From Vibrio natriegens NBRC 15636 = ATCC 14048 = DSM 759 (lineage in GTDB: Bacteria > Pseudomonadota > Gammaproteobacteria > Enterobacterales > Vibrionaceae), in the NCBI RefSeq assembly GCF_035621455.1, contig NZ_CP141822.1, positions 3,038,001 to 3,102,000 on the forward strand: DNA of 64,000 nt, in the 5' to 3' direction. Positions 25,427-35,857 of the stretch are shown here, piece by piece (positions within the stretch are counted from its first letter, which is position 1; each line of letters begins with the position of its first letter). A model generated the notes under the pieces. It saw only the letters and a list, made by a program, of their open reading frames with translations. It did no database searches and was not told the DNA's origin. The position numbers and the translations under genes are program-made.

Positions 25427-26250
25427 GACAGTTGCCCGTCAAAGACATGAGTAGCAGGGCCAGTCATAAACAGCGGTTTACCCGGACCTTGCCAAGAAAT
25501 ATTCAGTTCACCACCAGGTAGCGACACTTTGACATTTTCATCAAGCAAGCCTTGTAGAATACCAACTGCAACCGCACCACAGGCGCCACTGCCGCATGCC
25601 TGAGTTTCGCCCGCACCGCGCTCATAAACACGCAGACGGATATGGCTGCGATCGACAACCTGCATAAAGCCTGCATTCACTCGCTCAGGGAAACGCTCGT
25701 GAGACTCTAGCAGCGGACCTAATGTATCGACATCAGCTGTATCGACATCATCCACGACCGTCACAACATGAGGGTTGCCCATACTAACAGCACCACAAAA
25801 CAGGGTGTTGTCACCAGCGCGCATAATGTAGGTTTTCTCTTTTTGCTTCGCTTTGAAAGGGATCTTGTTCGGCTCAAACTCTGGCACGCCCATATTGACC
25901 GTTACTTCGCCATCGTCTTCGACGTTAAGGATCATTTTCCCTTTCTTGGTACTCACGCTAATGCTGTATTTGTTGGTCAAACCTTTAAGGCGAACAAAGC
26001 GTGCAAAACAACGTGCACCGTTTCCGCACTGCTCAACTTCGCTGCCATCGGCATTAAATATGCGATAGTGGAAGTCGGTTTCTGGGTCATACGGCGCTTC
26101 TACCACGAGCAATTGGTCAAAACCAACACCAGTGTGTCGATCCGCCAGGCGGCGGATCAAATCTTGCGAGAAAAACACGTTCTGGGTAATGCAGTCGACG
26201 ACCATGAAGTCGTTACCCAAACCGTGCATTTTGGAAAAGTGGAAATGCAT
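25420..26250 (-). CDS. dapF: diaminopimelate epimerase DapF
   Basis: DapF interconverts LL- and meso-diaminopimelate for lysine and peptidoglycan synthesis. The two catalytic cysteines lie in [10 protein letters not shown] and [10 protein letters not shown]. The start [15 protein letters not shown] is family-typical, with 276 aa. It lies 10 bp after lysA and overlaps DUF484 by 7 bp, giving a lysA-dapF-DUF484-xerC-yigB run. Confidence 0.97.
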   Translation of the reverse strand: MHFHFSKMHGLGNDFMVVDCITQNVFFSQDLIRRLADRHTGVGFDQLLVVEAPYDPETDFHYRIFNADGSEVEQCGNGARCFARFVRLKGLTNKYSISVSTKKGKMILNVEDDGEVTVNMGVPEFEPNKIPFKAKQKEKTYIMRAGDNTLFCGAVSMGNPHVVTVVDDVDTADVDTLGPLLESHERFPERVNAGFMQVVDRSHIRLRVYERGAGETQACGSGACGAVAVGILQGLLDENVKVSLPGGELNISWQGPGKPLFMTGPATHVFDGQLSC

Positions 26251-26260
26251 TTGCTTTGTG

Positions 26261-27514
26261 TTACTCCGGTAGAATCTGTTCCAGCTGCCACAAACTTGTC
26301 AGCTCCTCACGCTGACGAACAAGATGGCTTTGCTTACCGTCCACCATCACTTCCGCCGCTCGGGTACGAGTATTGTAATTCGAAGACATAACAAAACCAT
26401 AGGCGCCAGCAGAACGAACCGCGAGTAGATCACCTTCTTGTAAAACCAACGCGCGATCTTTACCCAGGAAATCACCAGTTTCACAAATTGGTCCAACCAA
26501 GTCGTAAGTTTGCGCTTCACCATCGCGTGGCGAAACTGGCACGATATCTTGCCATGCCTGGTAAAGAGCAGGACGCATCAGGTCGTTCATTGCTGCATCA
26601 ATAATGGCAAAGTTTTTATGCTCAGTGTGCTTTAAGAACTCAACGCGAGTCAGCAAGATGCCCGCATTCGCTGCAATCGCACGACCAGGTTCAAAAATCA
26701 GTTCCAGATCTTGGTGATTAGTCAAACGTCCCAACAGCGCTTTCGCATAATCAGATGGCTGTGGAGGAAGCTCATCACGGTAAACCACACCAAGACCGCC
26801 ACCAACATCCAAGTGACGAATGTTGATGCCTTGCGCTTTCAGATCATCAATCAGAGCAAGCAAGCGATCAGTCGCATCGATAAAAGGTTCAATATCAGTT
26901 AACTGAGAACCAATATGGCAGTCGATACCCTGTACGTTTAGGTTCGGCAAGCTTTGGGCGAATTTGTACACCTCAGGTGCACGATCAAACGCAATACCAA
27001 ATTTGTTGTCGCGAAGACCAGTCGAAATATAAGGGTGAGTTTTTGCGTCTACATCGGGGTTGATGCGCAGTGAAATAGGAGCAATCACACCAAGATCGCC
27101 TGCCACTTTATTCAGGCGCTCAAGTTCAGGCTCAGATTCAACGTTGAAGCACTTGATACCAAGTTCCAGTGCGCGTTTCATTTCTGCTGGGGTTTTACCT
27201 ACGCCAGAAAATACCACTTTCTTCGCGTCACCACCGGCAGCAATAACACGTTCTAGTTCACCACCAGATACGATATCAAAGCCTGAACCCAAACGAGCCA
27301 GTGCATTCAGTACGCCTAAGTTTGAGTTTGCTTTTACGGCATAACAAACCAGATGAGGATGTTGACCCACTGCACTATCAAACGCCTTCCAGTGGCGCTC
27401 TAGCGTGGCTCGAGAGTATACATAAAGAGGAGTGCCATATTGCTCGGCCAGAGCTTGAAGTGAGACGTCTTCGGCCCAAAGCTGGCCATCATCCTGATAG
27501 TTGAAGTAATCCAA
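26261..27514 (-). CDS. lysA: diaminopimelate decarboxylase LysA
   Basis: LysA converts meso-diaminopimelate to lysine with PLP. The PLP lysine lies in YAVKANSN, the phosphate loop around GGGLGV, and the substrate/catalytic Cys in GPICETGDF. The 417-aa reading begins at TTG (27512-27514) with AAGGGAAG upstream; homology to [10 protein letters not shown] supports this uncommon start. It is followed by dapF. Confidence 0.96.
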   Translation of the reverse strand: MDYFNYQDDGQLWAEDVSLQALAEQYGTPLYVYSRATLERHWKAFDSAVGQHPHLVCYAVKANSNLGVLNALARLGSGFDIVSGGELERVIAAGGDAKKVVFSGVGKTPAEMKRALELGIKCFNVESEPELERLNKVAGDLGVIAPISLRINPDVDAKTHPYISTGLRDNKFGIAFDRAPEVYKFAQSLPNLNVQGIDCHIGSQLTDIEPFIDATDRLLALIDDLKAQGINIRHLDVGGGLGVVYRDELPPQPSDYAKALLGRLTNHQDLELIFEPGRAIAANAGILLTRVEFLKHTEHKNFAIIDAAMNDLMRPALYQAWQDIVPVSPRDGEAQTYDLVGPICETGDFLGKDRALVLQEGDLLAVRSAGAYGFVMSSNYNTRTRAAEVMVDGKQSHLVRQREELTSLWQLEQILPE

Positions 27515-27575
27515 AATTCGCTTCCCTTATTTTATTCGACTGCAGAACCCTAATTTCACCCAAAGGTGCGGATAT

Positions 27576-27692
27576 TTATTGTGATTGCTCGTTTTGTTGT
27601 GTGTCATCTGGAATGTAGAGTGAACCTGACTGTCCACACCCTGCCAGCGTAGCGGCAGCCATCACAAACAACACAGTAACTAATTTTTTCAT
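27576..27692 (-). CDS. lptM: LptM-type small lipoprotein
   Basis: A 38-codon gene starting with ATG at 27692: MKKLVTVLFVMAAATLAGC, then GQSGSLYIPDDTQQ and a short polar tail. The lipobox LAGC predicts lipidation at Cys19. LptM (YifL) assists oxidative maturation of LptD for lipopolysaccharide export. The family core after Cys is GLKGPLYxP; here it is GQSGSLYIP, a mild variation. Its position upstream of lysA and divergent to cyaY is the conserved one. Confidence 0.85.
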   Translation of the reverse strand: MKKLVTVLFVMAAATLAGCGQSGSLYIPDDTQQNEQSQ

Positions 27693-27766
27693 TTGGCATA
27701 TCGTGATTATTGAATCAATGCCCCCTATAATCGCACCACACTCAGGAAAAGCAATAGGACAGACGG

Positions 27767-28081
27767 ATGAACGATACTGAATTTCATCAACTGGTGGATG
27801 TACAGATGCAAATCATTGAAGAATCCATCGATGATTCAGGTGCAGACATTGATTACGAAGTGTCTGGTAACGTAATGACATTAGAATTTGAAGACCGCAG
27901 CCAGATCATCATCAACCGCCAGGAACCGATGCATGAAATTTGGCTGGCATCAAAATCAGGTGGCTTCCACTTCAAGCTTATCGAAGATAAATGGACCTGC
28001 TCGAAGACTGGCATGGAACTGTTTGAAATGGTCAAGCAAGAGTGTGAAAAGCACGCTGGTGAAGAGATCGACTGGGCATAA
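27767..28081 (+). CDS. cyaY: frataxin-like iron-binding protein CyaY
   Basis: CyaY is the bacterial frataxin, regulating iron-sulfur cluster assembly. The 104-aa protein has the acidic first helix (EFHQLVDVQMQIIEESIDD) and the beta strands VMTLEFEDRSQIIINRQEP and IWLASKSGGFHF. It is convergent with cyaA, as in other gamma-proteobacteria. Confidence 0.96.
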   Translation: MNDTEFHQLVDVQMQIIEESIDDSGADIDYEVSGNVMTLEFEDRSQIIINRQEPMHEIWLASKSGGFHFKLIEDKWTCSKTGMELFEMVKQECEKHAGEEIDWA

Positions 28082-28106
28082 GTTCATTTTGTCCTGACCA
28101 ATACAG

Positions 28107-28134
28107 AAAAAGAGCACCGCGGTGCTCTTTTTAT
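28107..28134. terminator. bidirectional terminator between cyaY and cyaA
   Basis: AAAAAGAGCACC / GGTGCTCTTTTT perfect stem with a GC loop, A-run and T-run on either side. Confidence 0.9.
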
Positions 28135-28151
28135 TTTTGTTCGATTTGCTG

Positions 28152-30677
28152 TTATGCATTCACCGCTTTGTTGGGACGATGAGGAGGACAATCATTACGG
28201 TAAGGTATGATGTAAGCGTTACCTTCTTCGGGATGAATGATCTGATAGTACTGCGGCAAGTTAAAGTTAATGAACTTCGAAGCCACACGAGTATCGTCTT
28301 TCACCGAGGTATAGAAACTGTTAACCGAAGCAATCATCTCATCTTTAGAGCCACTGAACTGGTGATACACTTCCACCTGATTCGACTCATCAAGTACGTA
28401 GATGTTAAACCCCTTCTCACTGTCTTCGAAGAAGAACTGCACTAACCCTTCACTAGCAAAGCCATCCACCGCATCCGGCATTTGATATTCTTGCTCACGA
28501 TCGAGCATTAGTAGCGGAGAACCTTTCAGCTTATTAGTTGAGATGCTGCGATAGAAGTCGACGGAGTTTTCTAGCTTCTGTACCGATACGCCGCGGCGCT
28601 CGAAGAATAAACCATAGGTTTTCTCGCCAAGACGCATCGCTTTAAAGCGGCGACGTTTTTCTTGTTCGACAGGCTTCAAACGTAAGTCGATACACTCAGC
28701 CAGCAACTGATACACTTTATTACGCATCACACCGCGCATGTTTTTCGCGTAACAGAACACATCCACCGATTCTGGCGGAAGCGCATCCTGGTGCATTTTG
28801 CCCAAAATGGTTTTTAGTGCATCAAGCATCGCCGTCTCGCCTTTAAAATGCAGAGTACGAACTTCATGCCAGGAATTGCGGTAAACCAAATCAACACTGC
28901 CGACTAAGTTTTTATGCTCAGGACCAAAACTGAAAATATCAGTATTCTTCACATCTACTTTGAGCGAACGACCGGATAACTCTTCAGTAGGATCACTTTC
29001 AAAGTTGATGAACATCGTCAATTGACTGATTTCACATGGGCTCGCCAGAGCTTGCATAGTCGGACGGCGCTTACGCAATGCAAAGGTGTTACGTAAATCG
29101 CTCACCATTTGGTAGAACTTATCAATATCTAACTGCGCTTCACGTACGACAGCGTGCAAACGAGTCGATTCCGTGATCAGGCCATTGAAGAATGCCCACG
29201 AAACCAGTTTGCTCAGATATTCATGGTGTTCAAGGTATGGCTGACCCAGAATACGGTGTGCAACCAGCGGCTGTTTGTACAGATACCAACCGGACTTATT
29301 CACACCACCATTCTTCACTTCGATAAAGCTCAAATCCGGCTCATGTAAATCTGGTGAGATTTGAGGATTCAGCAGCGTCACTTTCCCCGGAAGCACCTCA
29401 AATGCCGCATAAAGCTTACGAGCCAGAATACTGATGTCTTGTGGGCTGATCGCCGACGTGATGTCGTTACGACGCGCAAACTGGATAAGGTTACGGTAAC
29501 TCTGCATCAACGCATCCAACAGCGCATGATGCACTACTTTCACCTGTTCGACCTTCCAGTTACGGCGGTCGTCAAGTTCTGCCACCACGCTTTCATCCCA
29601 GTCCCAGCGGGTAATCATGTCGCTCAAGGCTTCACGACGCCAAGCAACAGAGCCAACACCCGGCTGACGAGAGAGTTTTTCATGGGTTTTAAGGTAAAAA
29701 CAGCGGCGAACTAAGTCTAAACGCGTGTAGTCTTGAATACGTTCAAGATAGCGAGTGACTTTTTCCAGCATCAAATAATACGCGTCCATACCGTAGAGAT
29801 CAGGCTCATGGGCAAAGAAACGACGCTTAGTATCGATACTTAACAGTTGAGTGTGAGGGTATTCCCACGAGTAAGCTTCAAGCAAAATGGCTTTTAATAC
29901 CGACTTGTAAGGAGAATCGATACTTTTGTACAACTGCCACAAATTCGAGCCAAAGTATTCTTCTGCTGGAATTCGGTTCAATTTGCCAAAATCGATCCAC
30001 TCTTTACAGTCAATGTAGCCATCGCGACAAAGTTGAGAAACGTACTCGTCGTAAGACTCTTCCATCTCTGGTGGCACAATTTGCCACAACAATCGCTGAC
30101 CAGCGATACGCACGGCGCTGCGATAGAATTCATCAAGTAACAATAAGTGCTGTGATGAACCACAGTTATCACCAGTCATCTCTTCAGAATGGTTACTTCT
30201 GAAACGCTCTTCATCCATCAGGAAGAAGTTCGCCTCGACACCTTTCGTCTGCGCCCAATCAGTGATCAATAAACACTTGTTGGTGAGTAATTCACGCTCA
30301 TCACAGTCCATCTGCGGAGAAACACATACCCAAATGTCTAAGTCACTCGATGTACTTTGACCAATCGATGAAGTACTGCCCATGGTGTAAAGGCCAAGGA
30401 TCGCTGGTTGCGCTGCATCCTCTAGCTTATCGCCAATGGTAAGTTGTGTATCGTCGATGAATTGCTGTTGAACGTCATTAGGCTCCAGACCATAGACACC
30501 AACTGGGACGTCAGCATCGTAGTAGCCCGGAATGACAGGGTGGTTGTAATTCAATAAGACAGGAATCAAGTGAAAAACTTGCTGGCTTTGCGAATCCATA
30601 AGCGCCAGCGCACGTTCAACACGTTGCTGATTCAATTTATCTAATCGCTGAATTATTTTTTGGGTGTAAGCCTGCAA
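28152..30677 (-). CDS. cyaA: class I adenylate cyclase CyaA
   Basis: CyaA makes cAMP for CRP. The 841-aa protein has the N-terminal catalytic nucleotidyltransferase domain with GSTSSIGQSTSSDLDIWVC (Gly-Ser plus Asp-x-Asp metal site) and a long regulatory C-terminal half. The start is TTG at 30677 with GGAA upstream. A TTG start is also used by E. coli cyaA and is thought to limit synthesis. A candidate CRP site lies in the upstream region. Confidence 0.97.
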   Translation of the reverse strand: MQAYTQKIIQRLDKLNQQRVERALALMDSQSQQVFHLIPVLLNYNHPVIPGYYDADVPVGVYGLEPNDVQQQFIDDTQLTIGDKLEDAAQPAILGLYTMGSTSSIGQSTSSDLDIWVCVSPQMDCDERELLTNKCLLITDWAQTKGVEANFFLMDEERFRSNHSEEMTGDNCGSSQHLLLLDEFYRSAVRIAGQRLLWQIVPPEMEESYDEYVSQLCRDGYIDCKEWIDFGKLNRIPAEEYFGSNLWQLYKSIDSPYKSVLKAILLEAYSWEYPHTQLLSIDTKRRFFAHEPDLYGMDAYYLMLEKVTRYLERIQDYTRLDLVRRCFYLKTHEKLSRQPGVGSVAWRREALSDMITRWDWDESVVAELDDRRNWKVEQVKVVHHALLDALMQSYRNLIQFARRNDITSAISPQDISILARKLYAAFEVLPGKVTLLNPQISPDLHEPDLSFIEVKNGGVNKSGWYLYKQPLVAHRILGQPYLEHHEYLSKLVSWAFFNGLITESTRLHAVVREAQLDIDKFYQMVSDLRNTFALRKRRPTMQALASPCEISQLTMFINFESDPTEELSGRSLKVDVKNTDIFSFGPEHKNLVGSVDLVYRNSWHEVRTLHFKGETAMLDALKTILGKMHQDALPPESVDVFCYAKNMRGVMRNKVYQLLAECIDLRLKPVEQEKRRRFKAMRLGEKTYGLFFERRGVSVQKLENSVDFYRSISTNKLKGSPLLMLDREQEYQMPDAVDGFASEGLVQFFFEDSEKGFNIYVLDESNQVEVYHQFSGSKDEMIASVNSFYTSVKDDTRVASKFINFNLPQYYQIIHPEEGNAYIIPYRNDCPPHRPNKAVNA

Positions 30678-30740
30678 GGGTAATTCCTTGGTTGAACAAT
30701 CAAAGATACCTGATGATATTTTAAGCCCAAAAAGCCTAAA

Positions 30741-30762
30741 AACGTGATCAATTTAACACTTT
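30741..30762. promoter_or_regulatory. candidate CRP site upstream of cyaA
   Basis: AACGTGATCAATTTAACACTTT resembles the CRP consensus TGTGA-N6-TCACA at GTGA and ACA. It lies 64-85 bp before the cyaA TTG; CRP repression of cyaA is known in E. coli. The remaining divergent cyaA/hemC gap (30678-31024) shows no gene. Confidence 0.45.
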
Positions 30763-31024
30763 TATTGTGTATGGTAAAGTTTCTGCTCTCTAATTCATTG
30801 CAGAGAAAAAACTATACCCCAGTCACAAAATTAACAGCGAGCTAGTGTCGCTTGTAAACGCCTCAAACTAATAATAGTCCTTAGTCTAATTGAGAATCTA
30901 GTCACACTATTTTCATAACATCATGTAATTCCATTCATAGCACCGCCAGATATCCAACTAACAGTAAGAATTTCTTGATGAGGATGGTAGGATAAAGCCA
31001 AATCCAAACAGCTTTGAGAAGATC

Positions 31025-31963
31025 ATGACACAATCCACACCAATTCGCATTGCAACTCGAAAAAGCCCACTTGCTTTATGGCAAGCTCACTTTGTTAAAG
31101 ATGCCCTTCAAGCCGCTCACCCGGGTTTAGAAGTCGAGTTAGTAACTATGGTGACCAAAGGTGACGTGATCCTAGATACACCGTTGGCTAAAGTAGGCGG
31201 TAAAGGTTTATTCGTTAAAGAGCTGGAAGTCGCTATGCTGGAAGGCCGTGCGGATCTGGCGGTACATTCAATGAAAGACGTACCTGTCGACTTCCCTGAA
31301 GGATTAGGCCTTGTCACCATCTGCGAACGAGAAGACCCTCGTGATGCTTTTGTTTCTAATACCTATAGCAGCGTTGATGAATTACCTCAAGGCGCGATTG
31401 TCGGCACATGCAGTTTACGCCGTCAGTGCCAGCTCAAGGAATATCGACCAGATCTCATCATCAAAGAGCTGCGTGGCAACGTAGGCACACGCCTTGGTAA
31501 ATTAGATGCTGGCGAATACGACGCTATCATTCTGGCAGCCGCAGGCCTGAAACGATTAAAGCTTGAAGAACGTATCAGAAGTTTTATTGAACCTGAGCAA
31601 TCACTTCCAGCTGTAGGTCAAGGTGCAGTGGGTATTGAATGCCGCTTAGACGACGACCGCTTACTCAAACTGCTTGAGCCACTTAACCACAAAGATACTG
31701 AAGATCGAGTGCTGTGTGAGCGTGCAATGAACCTAACGCTGGAAGGTGGCTGTCAGGTTCCTATCGGTAGCTACGCTCTGCTTGATGGCGACAACGTTTG
31801 GTTACGCGCACTAGTCGGAGAACCAGACGGCAGCGAAATTGTCCGTGGCGAAATTCGTGGCCACCGTAAAGATGGCGAAGCACTCGGTATCCAATTAGCA
31901 AATGAACTGCTGGATAATGGTGCTCGCGACATTCTCACAAAGCTGTACGCAGATCACGACTAA
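31025..31963 (+). CDS. hemC: hydroxymethylbilane synthase HemC
   Basis: HemC joins four porphobilinogens into hydroxymethylbilane in heme synthesis. The cofactor-binding Cys lies in [13 protein letters not shown]; the N-terminal [13 protein letters not shown] and the Asp loop VHSMKDVP are conserved. It has 312 aa and is divergent from cyaA. It begins a hemC-D-X-Y operon. Confidence 0.97.
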   Translation: MTQSTPIRIATRKSPLALWQAHFVKDALQAAHPGLEVELVTMVTKGDVILDTPLAKVGGKGLFVKELEVAMLEGRADLAVHSMKDVPVDFPEGLGLVTICEREDPRDAFVSNTYSSVDELPQGAIVGTCSLRRQCQLKEYRPDLIIKELRGNVGTRLGKLDAGEYDAIILAAAGLKRLKLEERIRSFIEPEQSLPAVGQGAVGIECRLDDDRLLKLLEPLNHKDTEDRVLCERAMNLTLEGGCQVPIGSYALLDGDNVWLRALVGEPDGSEIVRGEIRGHRKDGEALGIQLANELLDNGARDILTKLYADHD

Positions 31964-31965
31964 TC

Positions 31966-32694
31966 ATGGCAGTGTTGGTCACTCGGCCGGGAGAGCAAGG
32001 CATTGAGCTTTGCTCTCTGCTCGAAAGGCACGGCATTCCCGCATACCACCATCCATTGATCGACATTGTTGCCGATCTTTCGGATACACAGCTCTCCGAT
32101 CATCTCAATCACGCACACTTCATTATTGCTGTCAGCAGACATGCGGTGCAGTGCGCACAGCAAATATTATCAAACAACGGTATATCATGGCCTAAACACG
32201 CCATTTACCTTGCCGTTGGTCAAAAAACAGCACACTATTTAAGCAAATGCACGCAACAAAAAGTACACTATCCTCAAGTCAGTGATAGTGAACACTTATT
32301 GCAACTTCCAGCGTTAAACAATGTAGAAAAACAGAACGTTGTTATTCTGCGTGGAAACGGTGGAAGAGAGCTTATTAAAGATGCATTGGTGAGACGTGGA
32401 GCAAAAGTTCACTATAGTGAGACTTACAAGAGAGAATTCATCCCATTCGATCCAGTAAGCTGTGTCTCACTATGGAAAGCCCAACAAATCAATCAGATCA
32501 TCGTCACTAGTGGTGAACAACTTGATTATTTGTGCAGCCAATTAACGTCAGATCAATTGGCTTGGCTTAATCAACGAGAGTTGTATATACCCAGTCAGCG
32601 TATCGCCGACATCGCAATTCAAAAGGGGTTCACTCAGGTGAGGTGCACAGGAAGCGCATCCAACCAAGAATTACTGGCTGCTCTCCAGCCCTAG
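31966..32694 (+). CDS. hemD: uroporphyrinogen-III synthase HemD
   Basis: HemD cyclises hydroxymethylbilane with inversion of ring D. The 242-aa sequence begins VLVTRPGEQGIELCSLLE, contains VILRGNGGRELIKDAL, and has the late IVTSGEQLDYL region. This family varies greatly in sequence; position right after hemC (2 bp gap) supports the call. Confidence 0.93.
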   Translation: MAVLVTRPGEQGIELCSLLERHGIPAYHHPLIDIVADLSDTQLSDHLNHAHFIIAVSRHAVQCAQQILSNNGISWPKHAIYLAVGQKTAHYLSKCTQQKVHYPQVSDSEHLLQLPALNNVEKQNVVILRGNGGRELIKDALVRRGAKVHYSETYKREFIPFDPVSCVSLWKAQQINQIIVTSGEQLDYLCSQLTSDQLAWLNQRELYIPSQRIADIAIQKGFTQVRCTGSASNQELLAALQP

Positions 32695-32711
32695 CTACAC
32701 AGGATAAAGGC

Positions 32712-33923
32712 ATGACAAGTAAAAATAACGACCAAAAAAATAACGATAAAAACCTTGCTGAAGAAACCTCTTCGGCACCGCTAGCTGAAAAAGATACCCC
32801 GAAACAGGATGCTGAGCCTACCAAGGAATCATCACAACCTGCTGATACAGAAAAGCCAGCAGAACAAAAGAAAGTTGAGTTTGAAGAGAAACAAGGCAAG
32901 CGAGGCGTCAAACTGGGCACAGTCGCAATCATCTTGTCGATCATCTTTGGTGGAGGCTTAGCGTATAAGCTTCACGAACAGCAGACTGACTACCAAGCAA
33001 AAATAGCTCAGCTTCAAAGCCAACTAGAACAAGCTCAAGCTTCTATGAAGCAGGAACTGACTCAGGTTAAAGAAGAAACTATTGAGAAGGCGACTACGGT
33101 AACGCATAAAGCTGAAGTGGTTCTTGGTCAGCAACAAAAAAGTATCGAAAGCCTTCAATTGGCTGTGGCTGACGTGAAAGGCCGCCGTCCAAACGACTGG
33201 TTACTGGCCGAAGCCGATTACTTAGTTAAACTGGCTGGTCGCAAGCTGTTCCTAGAGCACGACGTTGAAAGCGCAACTCAATTGATGGAAAGCGCAGACC
33301 AACGTATTGCTGCACTCAATGACCCGAGTTTAGTTAACCTTCGTAAAGCGATGGCGAATGACATCACTAAATTACGTACCGTGCCATTAATCGACCGTGA
33401 CGGCTTAGTGCTGCGTCTGACAGCCTTACAACAACAAGTCGACAAAATGCCACTGGCTAATGCCCTACTTCCTGAAGCTGCGGCTGTGACTGAGCAAGAA
33501 GTGTCTGAAGACATTGCCAACTGGCAAGATAACTTGATGACGTCTTTGAAAGACTTCTCAGAAAACTTCATTACTTTCCGTACTCGCGATGGCAACGTCA
33601 TCCCACTGCTTTCTCCTCAGCAGCATTTCTACCTTAAAGAGAACATCAAAGCTAAGCTAGAAACGGCTATTAAAGCGGTTTATCAAGAGCAAGGCGAAGT
33701 GTACTCGACCTCGCTAAAAACAGCAGATAAATGGGCGTTAGCGTTCTTTAATCAGGACGATAACTCAGTAAAAGAGTTCAACAAAACAATCGGCCAGCTT
33801 AGCCAGCAAAACATCCAGGTTGAATACCCGGCTAAACTGGAAACTCAGTCTCAGCTATCAGATGTTATTCGTGAGCGCCTACGTCGTGAAGTAACCACTA
33901 TGACAGGCACGGAGGATAAGTAA
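32712..33923 (+). CDS. hemX: HemX membrane protein
   Basis: A 403-aa protein with a low-complexity charged cytoplasmic N-terminus (about 1-75), a TM helix (about 76-96, AIILSIIFGGGLAYKL), then a periplasmic coiled coil (AQLQSQLEQAQASM onward) and a helical domain. The exact role is unsettled; it is encoded with heme genes across gamma-proteobacteria. The start at 32712 is chosen over an upstream in-frame codon inside hemD. It overlaps hemY by one base (TAATG). Confidence 0.9.
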   Translation: MTSKNNDQKNNDKNLAEETSSAPLAEKDTPKQDAEPTKESSQPADTEKPAEQKKVEFEEKQGKRGVKLGTVAIILSIIFGGGLAYKLHEQQTDYQAKIAQLQSQLEQAQASMKQELTQVKEETIEKATTVTHKAEVVLGQQQKSIESLQLAVADVKGRRPNDWLLAEADYLVKLAGRKLFLEHDVESATQLMESADQRIAALNDPSLVNLRKAMANDITKLRTVPLIDRDGLVLRLTALQQQVDKMPLANALLPEAAAVTEQEVSEDIANWQDNLMTSLKDFSENFITFRTRDGNVIPLLSPQQHFYLKENIKAKLETAIKAVYQEQGEVYSTSLKTADKWALAFFNQDDNSVKEFNKTIGQLSQQNIQVEYPAKLETQSQLSDVIRERLRREVTTMTGTEDK

Positions 33924-35104
33924 TGTTTCGTCTTATTTTCCTATTTGCCATTCTAGGAGCCGGCCTATTTGTGGGTACGCAATACTCAGGCCAACAGGGT
34001 TACGTTCTGATCTCGATCGCCGAGAAAACCATTGAGATGAGTGTAACGACACTGGTCATTTTTGTTATCGCGGCGCTTGCTGGTCTGTTCATTTTAGAAT
34101 ACCTAATTAAGAAACTGGTCTACGCAAGTTCAAGTACCTGGAACTATTTCAGTGTACGAAAAATGCGTCGCTCTCGTCGCTACACCAATGAAGGTATCAT
34201 CAAATTGCTAGAAGGTGACTGGAAAGGTGCAGAGAAGAAAGTCACTCGCTGGGCAAATCACCACGATATGCCACTTCTTTGCTACCTAGTCGCCTCAGAA
34301 GCTGCACAAGGCCAAGGTGATAAAGAGAAACGTGACAAATACTTAGAGCTAGCGAGTCAGCAAGAAAACGCGCACCTAGCCGTTGAGCTGACCCGTGCCA
34401 AACAGTTTATTCGCGACAATGAGTTTGAAGCGGCATTTGACACGCTATCTTCACTAAAAAATCAGCACGCAAACAACCCGATTGTATTAAACCTGCTGAA
34501 AACTACCTACATGCAGTTGAAGCTATGGCAACCATTAATTGACTTGATGCCTCAGCTAAACAAAGCAAAACAGGTGACTGAAGACGAAGAAATTGAGCTG
34601 ATTAAAACAGCACAATGCGGATTGCTACACGATGTTGCTCAACAACAAGGTAGTGAAGGATTGATTTCTCACTGGAACAGTTTGGCTCGCAAAGTAAAAC
34701 AAGACCCTCATTTGATCGCATGTTTTGCTCGCGAGTTGATTGCCCGTAAAGCAGATAACGAAGCATTTACTGTATTAAAAGAAGCGTTAAATAAAACACC
34801 AGCACCGGAGTTATACGAGCTTCTTCCTGAGTTAAATGTACCAGACATCCATCCTATCGTTGTCTTCCTTGAAGGCGTAGTGAGGAAAGAGACAGATAAT
34901 GCAGCTGCACACAGTGCACTGGCTCACTTCTACTTCCGCCAAGAGAAATGGCATGAGTCTCAGGAGCAATTTGAAGCAGCCTTAAAACTTCGTTCAGACG
35001 TTTCTGATTACGCTTTCCTAGCCGACACACTAGAGAAGCAAAATCTCACTAAAGCGGCACACGAAGTTTCTCGTAAAGCGCTGACACTCGTTCAAAACGA
35101 TTAA
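33923..35104 (+). CDS. hemY: HemY TPR membrane protein
   Basis: A 393-aa inner-membrane protein with two N-terminal TM helices (about 1-20 and 43-62) and a cytoplasmic or periplasmic TPR-rich remainder (for example HSALAHFYFRQEKWHESQEQF). Established as the last gene of the hemCDXY operon; possibly a scaffold for heme synthesis enzymes. Not the same as protoporphyrinogen oxidase HemY of Bacillus. Confidence 0.93.
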   Translation: MFRLIFLFAILGAGLFVGTQYSGQQGYVLISIAEKTIEMSVTTLVIFVIAALAGLFILEYLIKKLVYASSSTWNYFSVRKMRRSRRYTNEGIIKLLEGDWKGAEKKVTRWANHHDMPLLCYLVASEAAQGQGDKEKRDKYLELASQQENAHLAVELTRAKQFIRDNEFEAAFDTLSSLKNQHANNPIVLNLLKTTYMQLKLWQPLIDLMPQLNKAKQVTEDEEIELIKTAQCGLLHDVAQQQGSEGLISHWNSLARKVKQDPHLIACFARELIARKADNEAFTVLKEALNKTPAPELYELLPELNVPDIHPIVVFLEGVVRKETDNAAAHSALAHFYFRQEKWHESQEQFEAALKLRSDVSDYAFLADTLEKQNLTKAAHEVSRKALTLVQND

Positions 35105-35126
35105 GTAGATGGTTCAACCCATAGCT

Positions 35127-35156
35127 AAAAGCCGACATGCAAGTGTCGGCTTTTTT
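35127..35156 (+). terminator. hemY intrinsic terminator
   Basis: GCCGACA / TGTCGGC stem followed by TTTTTT, 23 bp after the stop. Confidence 0.88.
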
Positions 35157-35792
35157 ATCACCTTTCAAACATCCCCTCATTCCTCCCAATAACCTCAATC
35201 CACAAACAAGCCCACTCTCAGAGTTCATTCCACATTTAAGACGACAAACTAGAGATATAGGAACGGAATTGCTGGAGCTTCTCTACAGCAACGAAATAGG
35301 CATTCTCAGTTCAATCTAGACTTTTCCTTGTCGTCATCTTTATTCTAAGTAAAGAAAAGGATAGCTGCGTTCAGGCGACGTAAGCGGACAGGGCTTTACT
35401 AAAAGAATTGGATTATCAGGCGGGATCTATTGTTGAAACTAACCAGCAAATAGACTCTATTATGCATCTCCTCTTTCACTCATTAATGCTGCCGAATACA
35501 CCTTATTACTCTCTGTAGACTGCGTTGTAGATAGGTTCTGACTTTTAGAAACGTGAATAGGAAAAACTGATAAGACCTTCTTGATTACATTCGATAGAAG
35601 AAGGACTTGGTAGAGTCGAAGATAATTGTGGTGACTACAGAGCGCCTTAAGTAGGAGCGCTCTAGCTAGTAAAGTCAAAAGTATCAGAGCGATAAAACCG
35701 AGCACTCAGAATAGGCTTTGTAATATGTGGCAGAGTGGCTGGGGTCGCAGACGACGGGCAAACCTTTTGCGGGACTCATTGGTCGAAGACCA
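35157..35792. other. intergenic region with no recognised gene
   Basis: About 640 bp between hemY and the IS630 element. A minus-strand ORF at 35460-35705 lacks a good start and is not convincing. Near 35725-35760 there is a stretch loosely like the 3' half of tRNA-Asp (read on the minus strand it ends CCACTCTGCCA), and a TTGGTC/GACCAA hairpin lies near 35780. Confidence 0.5.
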
Positions 35793-35857
35793 ACTTATAC
35801 CAATCTAAGTAAAAATATGATCTAATTGAGGTCATCCAACAATAGAACTGATTCGCT

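Noticed and set aside
35460..35705. 81-aa minus-strand ORF between hemY and the IS
   Set aside because: No Shine-Dalgarno, no recognisable family, and a hydrophobic start then low-complexity end typical of a chance frame.
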